From assembly GCF_902686445.1 (NCBI RefSeq), contig NC_062214.1:49113454-49177453 (forward strand): a DNA stretch of 64,000 nt, written 5' to 3'. The first letter of the stretch is position 1. Every line of letters begins with the position of its first letter. Origin of the DNA: Sciurus carolinensis (Eukaryota; Chordata; Mammalia; Rodentia; Sciuridae). The notes beneath the pieces were generated by a model. That model searched no databases and had not been told where the DNA came from. It worked only from the letters and a program-made list of their open reading frames with translations. Below, piece after piece: positions 19,726 to 30,900 of the stretch. The position numbers and the translations under genes are program-made.

Positions 19726-22700
19726 ATGAACCAAATGACCGGGAATACAAATCATATCTCAATAATAACCCTGAATGTTAATGGCCTGAATTCATCAATT
19801 AAAAGACATAGACTGGCAGATTGGATTAAAAAGAAAGATCCAACAATATGTTGCCTGTAAGAGACTCACCTCATAGAAAGAGATACCCATAGACTAAAGG
19901 TGAAAGGATGGGGAAAAACATACCATGCACATGGACTCAGCAAAAAAGCTGGAGTATCCATCCTCATTTCAGATAATGTGGACTTCAAGCCAATGTTAGT
20001 CAGAAGGGATAAAGAAGGACATTTCATAATGCTTAAGGGAAGCATAAATCAGCAAGATATAACAATCATAAACATCTATGCCCCAAACAGTGGCTCATCC
20101 ATGTATGTCAAACAAATCCTTCTCAATTTTAGAAACCAAATACACCATAACACAATAATACTAGGTGATTTTAACATGCCTCTCTCACCACTGGACAGAT
20201 CTTCCAAACAAAAATTGAACAAAGAAACCATAGATCTCAATAACACAATCAATAATTTAGACTTAACAGACATTTATAGAATATCCCATCCAACCAAGAG
20301 CGAATACACTTTCTTCTCAGCAGCACATGGATCCTTCTCTAAAATAGACCATATATTATGCCACAAAGCTAATGTCAGCAAATACAAGAAGATAGAGACA
20401 CTACCCTGTATTCTCTCAGATCATAATGGATTGAAGTTACAAATTAATGAAAGAGTAAAAAACAGAAACTATTCCAACACCTGGAGATTAAACAATATGC
20501 TACTATATGATGAATGGATAACAGAAGATATTAGGAAGGAAATTTAAAAATTCTTAGAGGTAAATGAGAACAAAGAAACATCATATCAAAATCTCTGGGA
20601 CACTATGAAAGCAGTACTTAGAGGAAGATTTATTTCATGGAGCGCATTCAATAAAAGAAGTAAAACTCAACAAATCATCGACCTAACACTACAGCTCAAA
20701 GCCCTAGAAAAAGAACAGACCAACACCAAAAGTAGTAGAAGACAGGAAATATTTAAACTGAGAGCTGAAATGAATGAAACTGAAACAAAAGAAACAATAC
20801 AAAAAATTGACAAAATAAATAGTTGGTTCTTCGAAAAAATAAACAAAATTGATAAACCTTTAGCCACACTAACAAAGAGAAGACGAGAGAAAACCCAAAT
20901 CACTAAAATTCGGAATGAACAAGGAAATATCACAACAGACACGATTGAAATACAAAACACAATTAGAAACTATTTTGAAAATCTATACTCCAACAAAATA
21001 GAAAATTTCGAAGACATCAACAGGTTTCTAGAGACATATGAATTGCCAAAACTGAACGAGGAGGACATACACAATTTAAATAGACTAATTTCAAGCAATG
21101 AAATAGAAGAAGTCATCAAAAGCCTACCAACAAAGAAAAGTCCAGGACCAGATGGGTTCTCAGCCGAGTTCTACAAAACCTTTCAAGAAGAGCTCATTCC
21201 AACTTCTCAAAGTATTCCATAAAATAGAAGAAGAGGGAACCCTCCCAAACACATTCTATGAAGCCAATATTACCCTGATACCTAAACCAGACAGAGACAC
21301 ATCGAGGAAAGAAAATTTCAGACCAATATCCTTAATAAACATCGATGCAAAAATTCTCAACAAAATTTTAGCAAATCGCATACAAAAACATATTAAAAAG
21401 ATAGTGCACCATGATCAAGTGGGCTTCATCCCAGGGATGCAAGGTTGGTTCAACATCAGGAAATCAATAAATGTCATTCACCATATCAATAGACTTAAAG
21501 TCAAGAATCACATGATTATTTCAATAGATGCAGAAAAAGCATTTGATAAAATACAGCACCCCTTCATGCTCAAAACACTAGAAAAATAGGGATAGTGGGA
21601 ACATTCCTTAACATTGTAAAGGCCATCTATGCTAAACCCATGTCTCATATCATTCTAAATGGTGAAAAACTGAAAGCATTCCCCCTAAAAACTGGAACAA
21701 GGCAGGGATGCCCTTTTTCACCACTTCTTTTCAATATCGTCTTTGAAACTCTAGCCAGAGCAATTAGACAGACCAAAGAAATTAAAGGGATACAAATAGG
21801 AAAAAAAGAATTCAAACTATCCCTATTTGCTGATGATGTGATTGTATACTTAGAGGAACCATGAAATTCCACCAGAAAACTTTTAGATCTCATTAGTGAA
21901 TTCAGTAAAGTAGCGGGATATAAGATCAATGCACATAAATCTAAGGCATTTTTATACATAAGCGATGAATCTTCAGAAAGAGAAATTAGGAAAACTACCC
22001 CATTCACAATAGCTTCGAAAAAAATAAAATACTTGGGAATCAATCTCACAAAAGAGGTGAAAGACCTCTACAATGAGAATTACAGAACACTAAAGAAAGA
22101 AATTAAAGAAAACCTCAGAAGATGGAAAGATCTCCCATGTTCTTGGATAGGCAGAATTAATATTGTCAAAATGGTCATACTACCAAAAGTTCTATACAGA
22201 TTCAATGCAATTCCAATTAAAATCCCAATGATGTACCTTACAGAAATAGAGCAAGCAATTATGAAATTCATCTGGAAGAATAAAAAACCCAGAATAGCTA
22301 AAGCAATCCTTGGCAGAAAGAGTGAAGCAGCGGGTATCGCAATACCAGATCTTCAATTCTACTACAAAGCAATAGTAACAAAAACGGCATGGTATTGGTA
22401 CCAAAATAGAAAGGTGGATCAATGGTACAGAATAGAGGACACAGACACAAACCAAAATAAATACAATTTTCTCATACTAGACAAAGGGGCCAAAAATATG
22501 CAATGGAGAAAAGATAGCCTCTTCAACAAATGGTGCTGGGAGAATTGGAAATCCATATGCAACAGAATGAAACTAAACCCATATCTCTCACCATGCACGA
22601 AACTAAACTCAAAATGGATTAAGGACCTCGGAATCAGACCAGAGACCTTGCATCTTATAGAAGAAAAAGTAGGTCCAGAGCTTCAACATGTCGGCTTAGG

Positions 22701-23529
22701 ACCAGACTTCCTCAACAGGACTCCCATAGCACAAGAAATAAAAGCAAGAATTAATAACTGGGATAGCTTCAAACTAAAAAGCTTTCTCTCAGCAAAGGAA
22801 ACTATCAACAATGCGAAGAAAGAGCCTACAGAGTGGGAGAAAATCTTTGCCAATCATACTTCAGATAGAGCACAAATCTCCAGAATCTATAAAGAACTCA
22901 AAAAACTCTACACCAAGAATGCAAATAATCCAATCGACAAATGGGCTAAGGAAATGAATAGACACTTCACAGAAGAAGATCTACAAGCAATCAACAAACA
23001 TATGGAAAAATGTTCAACATCTCTAGTAATAAGAGAAATGCAAATCAAAACCACCCTAAGATTCCATCTCACCCCAATTAGAATGGTGATTATCAAGAAT
23101 ACAAGCAACAACAGGTGTTGGCGAGGATGTGGGGAGAAAGGTACACTCATACATTGCTGGTGGGGCTGCAAATTAGTGCAGCCACTCTGGAAAGCAGTGT
23201 GGAGACTCCTTAGAAAACTTGGAATGGAACCACCATTTGACCCAGCTATCCCACTCCTTGGCCTATACCCAAAGGACTTAAAATCAGCATACTACAGAGA
23301 TTCAGCCACATCAATGTTCATAGCTGCTCAGTTCACAATAGCCAGATTGTGGAACCAACCTAGATGTCCTTCAATTGATGAATGGATAAAGAAACTGTGG
23401 TATATATATACAATGGAATATTACTCAGCCATAAAGAATGATAAGATTATGGCATTTGCAGGCAAATGCATGAAACTGGAGAATATCATGCTAAGTGAGA
23501 TAAGCCAATCTCAAAAAACCAAAGGATGA
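19726..23529 (+). pseudogene. L1 ORF2 endonuclease/reverse transcriptase, five lesions
   Basis: ORF2p nicks target DNA and reverse-transcribes L1 RNA. Aligned length is about 1,268 residues, as in other mammals. Lesions: TAA at 19858 (codon 45, just before the ETHL endonuclease motif), TAA at 20545, a 2-base deletion near 21200, a 1-base deletion near 21586, TGA at 21862. Domains: AP-type endonuclease (about residues 1-235, with LGDFNMPLS, KIDHILCHK and SDHNGLKL), a linker, reverse transcriptase with [14 protein letters not shown] and the FADD catalytic box at 21826-21837, and the C-terminal Cys region (Cys at codon 1131, CWRGC then HCWWGC). The last 498 codons (22033-23529) are uninterrupted. 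Three of the five changes could be single-base C-to-T or A-to-T type substitutions. Confidence 0.95.
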
Positions 23530-23809
23530 ATGATCTCGCTAATAAGTGGATGATGACACATAATGGGGGGTGGGAGGGGTTAGTGTTAGGGTTAGAGTTA
23601 GGGTTAGGGAGTGGGGCAAGAATGGAGGAAGGAAGGACTGTATAGAGGGAAAAGAGGGGCGGGAGGGGTGGGGGGGAAGGGGAAAAAATAACAGAATGAA
23701 TCAAACAACATTATCCTATATAAATTTATGATTACACAAATGGTATGCCTTTATGCCATGTACAGACAGAGAAACAACATATATCCCATTTGTTTACAAT
23801 AATAAAAAA
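23530..23809 (+). other. L1 3'UTR with G-rich and telomere-like tract
   Basis: A G-rich stretch (23563-23690) includes five consecutive NGTTAG hexamers at 23578-23607 and later runs of GGGGCGGGAGGGG and GGTGGGGGGG. Then come the conserved L1 end motifs TTATGATTACACAAATGG and CCATTTGTTTACAATAATAAA. AATAAA lies at 23801-23806 and merges into the A-tail. G-rich 3'UTR tracts are common in L1s and may form G-quadruplexes; the telomere-like hexamers are not in the other L1 copies of the window. Confidence 0.9.
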
Positions 23810-23820
23810 AAAAATTCAAG
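23810..23820 (+). repeat. L1 target-site duplication, right copy
   Basis: AAAAATTCAAG after the A-tail, identical to 16787-16797. Confidence 0.85.
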
Positions 23821-24120
23821 ATTCATTTGGCCTTTGATTTTTTGGGATTGGCTTATTTTACTTAGCATGATATTCTCTAATTCCATCCACTTATGCAAAT
23901 GCCATACTTTTATTCTTCTTTATGGCTGAATAATATTCCATTGTGTATATATACCACAGTTTCCTTATCCATTCATCTGTTGAAGGTCATCTAGTTTGGT
24001 TCCACAATCTAGCTATTATGAATTGAGCTGCTATAAACATTGATGTGACTTCATCACTGTAGTATGCTAATTTTAAGTCCTTTGGGCATACACCGAGGAG
24101 TGGGATAATTGGATTAAAAG
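23821..24120 (-). mobile_element. 5'-inverted L1, inverted arm
   Basis: TTTGGCCTTTGATTTTTTGGG, the ATGATATTCTCTAATTCCAT stretch, ATATTCCATTGTGTATATATACC and GGGATAATTGGATTAAAAGG are the reverse complement of the L1 ORF2 end. At about 24120 orientation switches to forward 3'UTR, the mark of twin priming. The arm begins at the right target duplication of the full-length L1. Confidence 0.85.
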
Positions 24121-24168
24121 GTGATGATGGGTGGGGGTGAGAGAAGAATGGAGGAACTTCAGATTATG

Positions 24169-24214
<46 letters not shown>

Positions 24215-24385
24215 GGGCTATGAAAAATGGTGGAATGAGACAAACATCATTACCCTATGTACATGTATGATTACACAAATGGTATAAATCTACATCGTGT
24301 ACAACCATAGAAATGAAATGATATACCCCATTTGTGTACAATGAATGAAAATGCAGTCTGTAAAAAATAAAAAAAAATAATTTTT
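24121..24385 (+). mobile_element. 5'-inverted L1, forward 3'UTR arm
   Basis: TGATGATGGGTGGGGGTGAG...AGAAGAATGGAGGAAC, then ACCCTATGTACATGTATGATTAC, CCCCATTTGTGTACAATG and AATGCAGTCTGTAAAAAAT plus A-rich tail. A (GT)n run replaces the usual GTGTAGAGGG stretch. The downstream flank CTTAAGATTCA resembles TTCAAGATTCA at 23815-23825, a candidate target duplication. Confidence 0.85.
24171..24211. repeat. (GT)n microsatellite within L1 3'UTR
   Basis: About 20 GT units expanded from the GTGTAGAGGG position of the L1 3'UTR. Confidence 0.97.
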
Positions 24386-24801
24386 TTAAAAAACCTTAAG
24401 ATTCAGCAGTATCATCTCCCCTTCCCTGGGGAGACAACAGAGGGATACACATCATACAAGAACCTCCCTGTGAAAGTTCTTGAGACCCTTGTTGGTATAT
24501 TATTCTCCCTTCCCTGCTAGGAGCATCCCTACCTTATCCTCTACTACACCTCCACATCTAGCACCTGCCAAGTGAGGTTGGGACAGACAGTGTATGCAAC
24601 TGCCCTTGAGAAGTACACCTAAACCCTTAAACTACAATCAAGATAGCCCTTTAAACTATAATCAAATCTACATCCTGTTTAAGGGCAACTAACTATAACA
24701 TGGGAATGAGTATTATAGAGGATGGCTTATTTGTATTAAAAATAAATATATTCAACTCTTCTTTTCTAATACACTATCTTTCCATACATCCCAACCATAT
24801 A
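24386..24801. other. Unique sequence, no gene recognised
   Basis: No repeat or gene recognised. Confidence 0.35.
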
Positions 24802-25344
24802 TAATCATCCCTTGTTATCTTCAGGAGATTGGTTCCAGGATCCACTTGAACACCAAAATCCATGGATGGTTAAATCCCTTATTTAAAACTGCATAGTATC
24901 TGTGTATAATCTACGCACATTCTCCTATATTCTTTAAATTATCTCTAGATTACTCAATATACCTAATAAAATGTAAATGCTATGCAAATACTTGATATGC
25001 TATATTATTTAGGGAATGATGGCAAAAAATGTCTGGCCAGGCACAGAGGTGCACACCTGTAATCCTAGCGGCTCAGGAAGATAGAGAGTTCAAAGCCAGC
25101 TTCAGCAAAAGCAAGGTGCTAAGCAACTCAGTGAGACCCTGTCTCTAAATAAAACACAAAATAGGACTGGGATGTGACTCAGTGGTCGATTGCCTCTGAG
25201 TTCAATCTCTGGTACCCACCCCCCCCCCCCAAAAAAAAGTCTGTACATGTTCAGTACAGACACAATTTTTCTTTCATTTTTTTTTAATCCTAGGTTTGTT
25301 AAATTCTCAGGATATAGGAACCACAGATATGAAAGGCCAACTGA
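24802..25344 (+). mobile_element. Tigger/MER2-like DNA transposon, split by a SINE
   Basis: Left terminus ATCATCCCTTGTTATCTTC...GGTTCCAGGATCC...CACCAAAATCCATGGATG; interior 'TGTATAATCTACGCACATTCTCC', TCTCTAGATTACTCAATATACC and AGTCTGTACATGTTCAGTAC; right terminus TCAGGATATAGGAACCAC...AAAGGCCAACTGATT. Terminal inverted-repeat logic (TGGTTCCAGGATCC against GGATATAGGAACCA) and TA-rich flanks fit the Tc1/mariner Tigger group. No transposase frame. A dimeric SINE lies at 25036-25238. Confidence 0.75.
25036..25238 (+). repeat. Dimeric B1/ID SINE (MEN-like)
   Basis: GGCCAGGCACAGAGGTGCAC, ACCTGTAATCCTAGCGGCTC, a GAGTTCAAAGCCAGCTTCAG stretch, GCTAAGCAACTCAGTGAGAC, CTGTCTCTAAATAAAACAC, then GGACTGGGATGTGACTCAG and GAGTTCAATCTCTGG. 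Complete left (7SL) and right (ID) parts, tail C14A8. GTCTG flanks both sides (25031-25035 and 25239-25243), a possible target duplication. This is the clearest copy for lineage assignment. Confidence 0.9.
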
Positions 25345-26358
25345 TTATGTATTTGTATAAATGAACTGACCATTGCTGGTACTCTTGACCTGCAAGTCAT
25401 CAGTTTCCCACAGCTGAACCTGAAGCATTCTGACACATGGATGTGAAGGTATCACCACTCACTCCTGCACAGACTGAGCCACACCCTGAATGCTTATCTG
25501 ACTTCAAGGAAGGGTAACCGTAATGCAGGATGGGCAGGACCCAGGAAAAGGCTGGGAATCCTGAACACACATATCCACAAAATTCTGAGAACTGAGACCA
25601 TGGGCTGCATTCCTGGACTTATGCCCCACAACTACACACGCTGAGTGGACAAGGCTCTGCCAAGTAACTCCAAGAGGAAGAACATCCCAGGCCACCTCCA
25701 AAGCTGCAAACTCCTGTCTGGTTCCTCCTGGGCCTCTTAATCCAGGAGTGTGAAGGAAGCTAGACTCTCACCTCCCTCAGTTCCCTGGGACTGAAAAGAA
25801 AGGGAAGGAGGACACAGAGGTCTCCAAGTAACCAAAAAATGCTGCTTTCTGGTCTCAACCTGCCTTTGGGCAGTAGGGGAATGGGGATGGATCAGGAGGG
25901 GTAAGGGAACCACCCAGCTCCTAAAAGCTTCATTTGCCAACTTATCTATATATTTGCTGTCTTTTGTAATAAAATATGGGAAAGAAGGAAGGTATAAGGA
26001 ATGCAAAGTTGTCCCTGAAAGATGAAAACATCTGTTCTGTCCTACCCTTTAAACAAGGAGGACAAACCATCCCTCAGTCATAGCCCTGGGGGACCCTGGC
26101 TCTACTTTGGGGCATCCATTTGACTTGCCAGTCAAAAAAATCCCAAAGTGATAATATTTGCCACACCAAACACCAGTCTAACAAAAGATGCCTTATTTTA
26201 CACATACTTACAAAACATACTTTGTGTAAGACATGTGGCCACTGAAATCCTGAAATTCCTGTTTCCAGAGTGTGGCAAGTGGTTTTTCAAGGGGTGGGGG
26301 AGCAACCTTCCAGTAAACTCTTACAATGATGTCCACTATAACAAAACAGAAGATTATT
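25345..26358. other. Unique sequence, no gene recognised
   Basis: No coding exon or repeat recognised. Minus-strand frames of 65 and 89 codons (25504-25701 and 25737-26006) have no known motif. Confidence 0.35.
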
Positions 26359-26727
26359 TGAGTCAGCTTTTGGTTGTTGTGACAATATGCCTGAGATAAT
26401 CAACTTTTAGGAAGGAAAGATTTTATTTTGGCTCATGGTTTCAGAGTTTCAGTCCATGGTTGCTTGGCGCCATCACTTTGGACCTGTATTGGCACAGTAC
26501 ATCTTGGCAGAACACAGTAACACAGGTCTGATCACCTTATGGTGGCCAGGAAGCAAAAGAAAGGAGGTGTCCCATTATCCCCTTCCTGAGCATGCCTCCA
26601 GTGTCCTAACTTCTTCCTACTAGGCCACACCTCTTAAAGGTTCCATCACCTCCCAGTAGGACAGTCAGCTGGGGACCGACCTTTCAACACACGGGTCTAT
26701 GGGGGACATTCAATATCCAAGCTATCA
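26359..26727 (-). mobile_element. MaLR-type LTR
   Basis: Minus strand begins TGATAGCTTGGATATTGAATG and ends AAAAGCTGACTCA. In between lie GGGAGGTGATGGAACC, GAGGTGTGGCC, GCTTCCTGGCCACCATAAGG, a GACTGAAACTCTGAAACCAT stretch with GAGCC, and AATAAAATC as poly(A) signal. Length 369 bp, complete solo LTR of the ERVL-MaLR type. This copy shows the family layout best. Confidence 0.75.
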
Positions 26728-29099
26728 CTAGGGTATCTTGGGTTGCTAAGAGGAAGAATCTGGAATCCTCTGTTTGCTCCCTCCCTGCAGAATCCCTGCA
26801 GGGTTCCTGTAGGATGCCTCTATTAACACCAAAGTAACAGGGAAACCTCTGCCCTGCACCATCAGGGAGATGTGGTCATCTGCTCTTAGTCTCATTGACA
26901 CCAATAATGGACATGGACCCTGGCCCCAAACCCACCCAAAGTACATCACCTTGGTTAGGGCAGAGAGATATCTTGTGGTGTCTGAACTGACTGTGGGGGT
27001 TCTTTCAGGAAGGACAGGACCTTTAACCACTGAAGGACACACAGGGCCAAAGTTTTATTGAGCAGAGGCACTGCCCGTCTCCCTCCTTCTCACCACGTCC
27101 TGGGTGGCCCTGGATCCCCAAAGGCCTCATTGTTTTTCACAATTGTCTCTCAATCCCACTCTTCCACCCAAAGCATGTATCTAGAATAGTAAATTACTTT
27201 TATGTGACAGTGAGACAAAAATGCATCTTCTTTTATAGTTTCAGTATTTCATCAAAATCAACACAGTTCCTAGACTGCATTTTTCTTAAGAAATCCTACA
27301 ACTGAAATATGGGTTCTTGGTTTTAGGTTAGAGGCTTTGCTGACTACCAGAGAATTAAATCAAGGCTTGAGTCCACAGGCACAGAGCCCTGGAGACTCAT
27401 GGAGGAGGGCTGCAAAGGAATACTTTTCCCAAGATGGAAACCCCTCTCAGTGCATATATTTTCTGAGACGCTGTTCCACTGGCACCTTTTCCAGCATCTC
27501 ACAGAGCTTGTTACTGTGCAACCAATGAAGAAAAATCCCTTTTCCAAGCTGGGTCAGACTTTCCATGAATTTAGCATAGGGAGGCCTAATTATATGTCAT
27601 TTGATGAATGCCTATGCTGAACTAGTCTAAGTGTGCAGAATTGCATAACCTCATCAACATCAAGACCAGGAAGCCTGGGATCTCTGGGGCCTACCCCTGG
27701 CCCCGCAGCCACACTGCTGAAGGAATATTGGAGGGAAGTTATGACAGAGTTACAGGGAATCCCTGCCGGGACATAAGGCACATCATGGTTTGTCCCTGGT
27801 TTGTCTAAACTCACAACAAGCAGGGAAGTGCCACAGAAGAAAAAAATAAAAGGCTCAATGTTATGATTCTCTCAGTCAGTTTACTAATCTGCAAATGGGG
27901 ACCAAGGTAGAAAGTCACTCATTATTTGTTTATTGAGTGTTCACTGTTCTGATAGTTGGGAAATTAGCAGTAAAAATAATGGTATCATTTCTAAGTCTAT
28001 ATCTCAATGTTCTCTTCCAGAGACAATTGACTTGCCCCATCCTTTTTAAAGCACTTCTAGGATGATGTATGAGTAAAGAAGTGATAACATTATTATTCAG
28101 ACCAAGATACTTTTGAAAGTGAAAACAATTGCTATTAATCAAAAATTCCAAGACAGTAGGCACCAACAAAGACTGTCTTGAACAAGTCAGTGTTGAATAG
28201 TTCCATCAAAGGGTTTATGCACATGTGTGTGAGCTCACACTCATGTCCATGTATCATAGGGTTTTAGAAAGCCCTTTGCACTCTCAAAAACTCTACTCCA
28301 TGCCTGATTTCTATCATGGTGCAAGAGTTTTAATCCCAAAGTCAGAAATAAGGCTTGCAGCATGTGAAAGCTGTCAGATTCAAAATGGAATCACTCCTGT
28401 CAAACCCTGACAACTGGAGCCAGGGAAGGTCAGGGAGGGCTCTCAGCTAAATTTTCCCAATAACAGGCTGTCATAAGGACAGCAAACAGCACAAGGACTG
28501 TTAATCACTTATGCACGAATACTTGCCTGACTCTTGCTGTCTCACAAGCCCAGTCCAAAGAAGCAGCCTGCTCTACCCTTTAAGGCTACTTTTGCTTAAT
28601 AATGGATAGTGAAACTGCCAAGTAGGACCACAAAACAGGCTTTATGTAGTAACTGCTGCACCCTCAGAGCTTGGCAGCTCCCACAGGCACCAAAAGTGCC
28701 AACAAAATTTCTTTCACAATAACTTGTGGAGATTCCTGTGTCCTAATAGAACTGCAACCTTTTCTTTGTTCTTCAAACTAGAGACCACCTAGCCTGTGCT
28801 TGTACTTTCCAGATTGCAATTCTACTCTTGGTTTATTCCAAATACAAGTTCCTTTACTGAAGACTCATCTCTAAATTTTTGCTTGACTTTGACAAATGTA
28901 TGTACTCCTCCTGGGAGAGGTCAAAACTGATCTGAATTGATGCTGATGTATCTGTCTTCGATTAGCAGTGTCAGGAGTCATAATGGAAAAGGGATGGAGC
29001 CAATCCAGAGGAGAGAAATGCTACAGAAACATGAACTGGGATCTGGCAACTTCCTCCACGCCTCAGTGTACCCATATGTGTGAGGAGATCTCTACTTTA
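26728..29099. other. Mostly unique sequence, no gene recognised
   Basis: About 2.4 kb without an assignable gene. A minus-strand AATAAA (27054-27059) follows GC-richer sequence and could end a transcript or LTR. The stretch 28690-28900 has a weak LTR-like feel, but boundaries cannot be set. Confidence 0.35.
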
Positions 29100-29487
29100 C
29101 CTCTGGTTTGGATATGAGGTGTCCCCCAAAAGCTCCAATAAATGATTACATTATGAGAGCTGTGACCTAATAAGTGGATTAATCCATTTGATGGATTAAT
29201 AATTTGAAAAGTGGCAATTGTAGGCAGGTGGAACATGATGAGAATGTGGATCACTGGGAGCATGCGCTTGAGGATTATAACTTGTCCCCCTGGATCCTCC
29301 CTTCCTCTCTCTTTCTGCTTCACAGCCACCATTAGCTGGACAGCTTTCTTCCACTGGACCCTTCAGCCATGGTGTTCTACCTCACCTCAGGCCCAGAGCA
29401 GTGGAGTTGGCCAATCATGGACTGAGGTCTCTGAAACCATGAACCCCAATTAAACCTTTCCTCCTCTAAGTTGTTAGTTAGACTAAC
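29100..29487 (+). mobile_element. MaLR-type LTR
   Basis: GTTTGGATATGAGGTGTCCCC, CAAAAGCTCCAATAAATG, TAGGCAGGTGGAACATGATG, TCACTGGGAGCATGCG, CTCTCTTTCTGCTTC, CCATGGTGTTCTACCTCACC, TGGACTGAGGTCTCTGAAAC, AACCCCAATTAAACC. This is the same order as the LTR at 38.6-39.0 kb, with both ends slightly eroded. Confidence 0.75.
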
Positions 29488-30109
29488 AACCCTCCCAAAG
29501 TTCTTGGTTCTCAAGTTTAGAGCAACCCAGCCCATCGAACATGAGCATGTACTGGTATCTGAGTCCAGCAGGCCCCATTCCCTTCTGTCCATGAAGGCCT
29601 GGGGCACCTGGAACTCTCTCAGCTCTCAGCTCTCCTCTGAACTTGAAGCCCAATAGAAGTAGAGAGAGACCACCTACAACAGGATGCTTCTTCTTAACAG
29701 GATGCATCTTCTCTATCATGATGTATGTCAACCTCTGCAAGCTTGGAAAAATAGAAATGCCTGTGAAGAAATAGTCACATTTAAATAATGAGTGGGTAAT
29801 TGGTTTGTGTCAATGGAAGAAGAGTAGAGTTTAGCAACAAATCTTTTAGAGCTAAGAATCCCCTGACCAAATGCCCTCTTTGTCCTGTTGGCTAAACAAC
29901 TTATGTCCTGAAAGAAACAGAGGACAAGGAATTGAATGAAAATAGAAGGGGAGGAGTTAGAGAGAACTCCAGAACCCACAGGTTCAGAAAAGGAACTAAT
30001 GCTATTATTGTTATCATTATTATTTTTTTATTTATACTAAAAGTCTAGATTTAAAGAAAAGGATGACATCACAAAAAACATCAGCAAGTTCCACTATAAT
30101 CTTTCTTAT
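29488..30109. other. Unique sequence, no gene recognised
   Basis: Overlapping short frames on both strands over 29.4-29.9 kb show no known domain. No repeat recognised. Confidence 0.35.
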
Positions 30110-30465
30110 GAGATTTTTAAAATTTTATTTTGGTGCATTATAATTATACATAATAGTGGAATTTGTTGTTACATACTCATACATGAACACAACATAATTT
30201 GGTCAATTCCACTCCCCAGTACCTCCCCCTTTCCTCCCCTCCTCCCTACCCTGGTCCCATTCCTCTATTCTACTGGTCTCTCCTTTCTTTGTTTTTATGA
30301 GATGCTTCCCACCTTTTTTTTTTTTTCCTTTTTCTTTTCTCTCCATTTTTCATATATGAGAGAAAACATATGATCTTTGACTTTCCAAGTCTGGTTTAAT
30401 TCACTTAACATGTTCTCAAGTTTCATTCATTTTTCTACAAATGACATAATTTTGTCCTTTTTTTA
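30110..30465 (-). mobile_element. Old LINE-1 3' end, split by a SINE (left part)
   Basis: + strand TTTTATTTTGGTGCATTATAATTATACATAATAG, then a C/T-rich 3'UTR complement, then ATATGAGAGAAAACATATGATC and GGTTTAATTCACTTAACATG. This is the reverse complement of an old rodent L1 3' end. It continues at 30663 after a SINE. Confidence 0.75.
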
Positions 30466-30662
30466 ATTAATTAATTTTATTTTTGTACCAGGGGTTGAAC
30501 CTAGGGACACTTAACCACTGAGTCACATCCCTAGCCTTTTGCATTTTATTTTTTATTTTGAGACTGGGCCTCGATAAGTTGCTGAGACTTGTTTTGAACT
30601 GATTCTCCTGCTTCAGCTTCCTGAGCCAGAGATTACAGTCATGCACCACCATCCCTGGCAAT
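30466..30662 (-). repeat. Dimeric B1/ID SINE
   Basis: + strand GTACCAGGGGTTGAACCTAGG and CCACTGAGTCACATCC (ID part, reversed), then TTGAGACTGGGCCTCGATAAG, a TTGCTGAGACTTGTTTTGAA stretch and ATTACAGTCATGCACCACC (B1 part, reversed). Sits inside the old L1. Confidence 0.8.
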
Positions 30663-30900
30663 TTTGTTCTTTTTTAATGACTGAATAAAACACCTTTGTG
30701 TTTATGTACCACATTCTCTTTATCCATTCAGTCATTGACAGAATCTAGGCTGGTTTCATAATTTACCTATTATGAATTTTATGGCTATAAACACGGGCAT
30801 GCAAGCATTGCTGTAGCATGCTGACTTTAATCCTCTAGGATAAATATTGAGGAGTGGTATAGTTGGGTTATATGGTGGTTCCTTCATCATCATTTTTACT
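30663..30900 (-). mobile_element. Old LINE-1 3' end (right part)
   Basis: TGACTGAATAAAACACC, CTCTTTATCCATTCAGTCATTG, TATTATGAATTTTATGGCTATAAACAC, TGTAGCATGCTGACTTTAATCC and GAGGAGTGGTATAGTTGG are reverse-complement ORF2 3' sequence. Confidence 0.8.

Larger units (their letters stand above)
16798..23809 (+). mobile_element. Full-length LINE-1
   Basis: About 7.0 kb: a 1.84-kb 5'UTR with internal tandem units, ORF1, a 71-bp spacer, ORF2, a G-rich 3'UTR, AATAAA at 23801 and an A-tail, flanked by an 11-bp target-site duplication. L1 moves by target-primed reverse transcription using the ORF1 RNA-binding protein and the ORF2 endonuclease/reverse transcriptase. This copy is full-length but not competent: ORF1 has one stop and one frameshift, and ORF2 three stops and two frameshifts. 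The low lesion count and intact ends suggest a fairly recent insertion. It abuts another, 5'-inverted L1 at 23821. Confidence 0.95.

Noticed and set aside
23578..23609. Interstitial telomere or chromosome fusion point
   Set aside because: Only five hexamers, two imperfect, lying inside an L1 3'UTR; explained better as part of the element.
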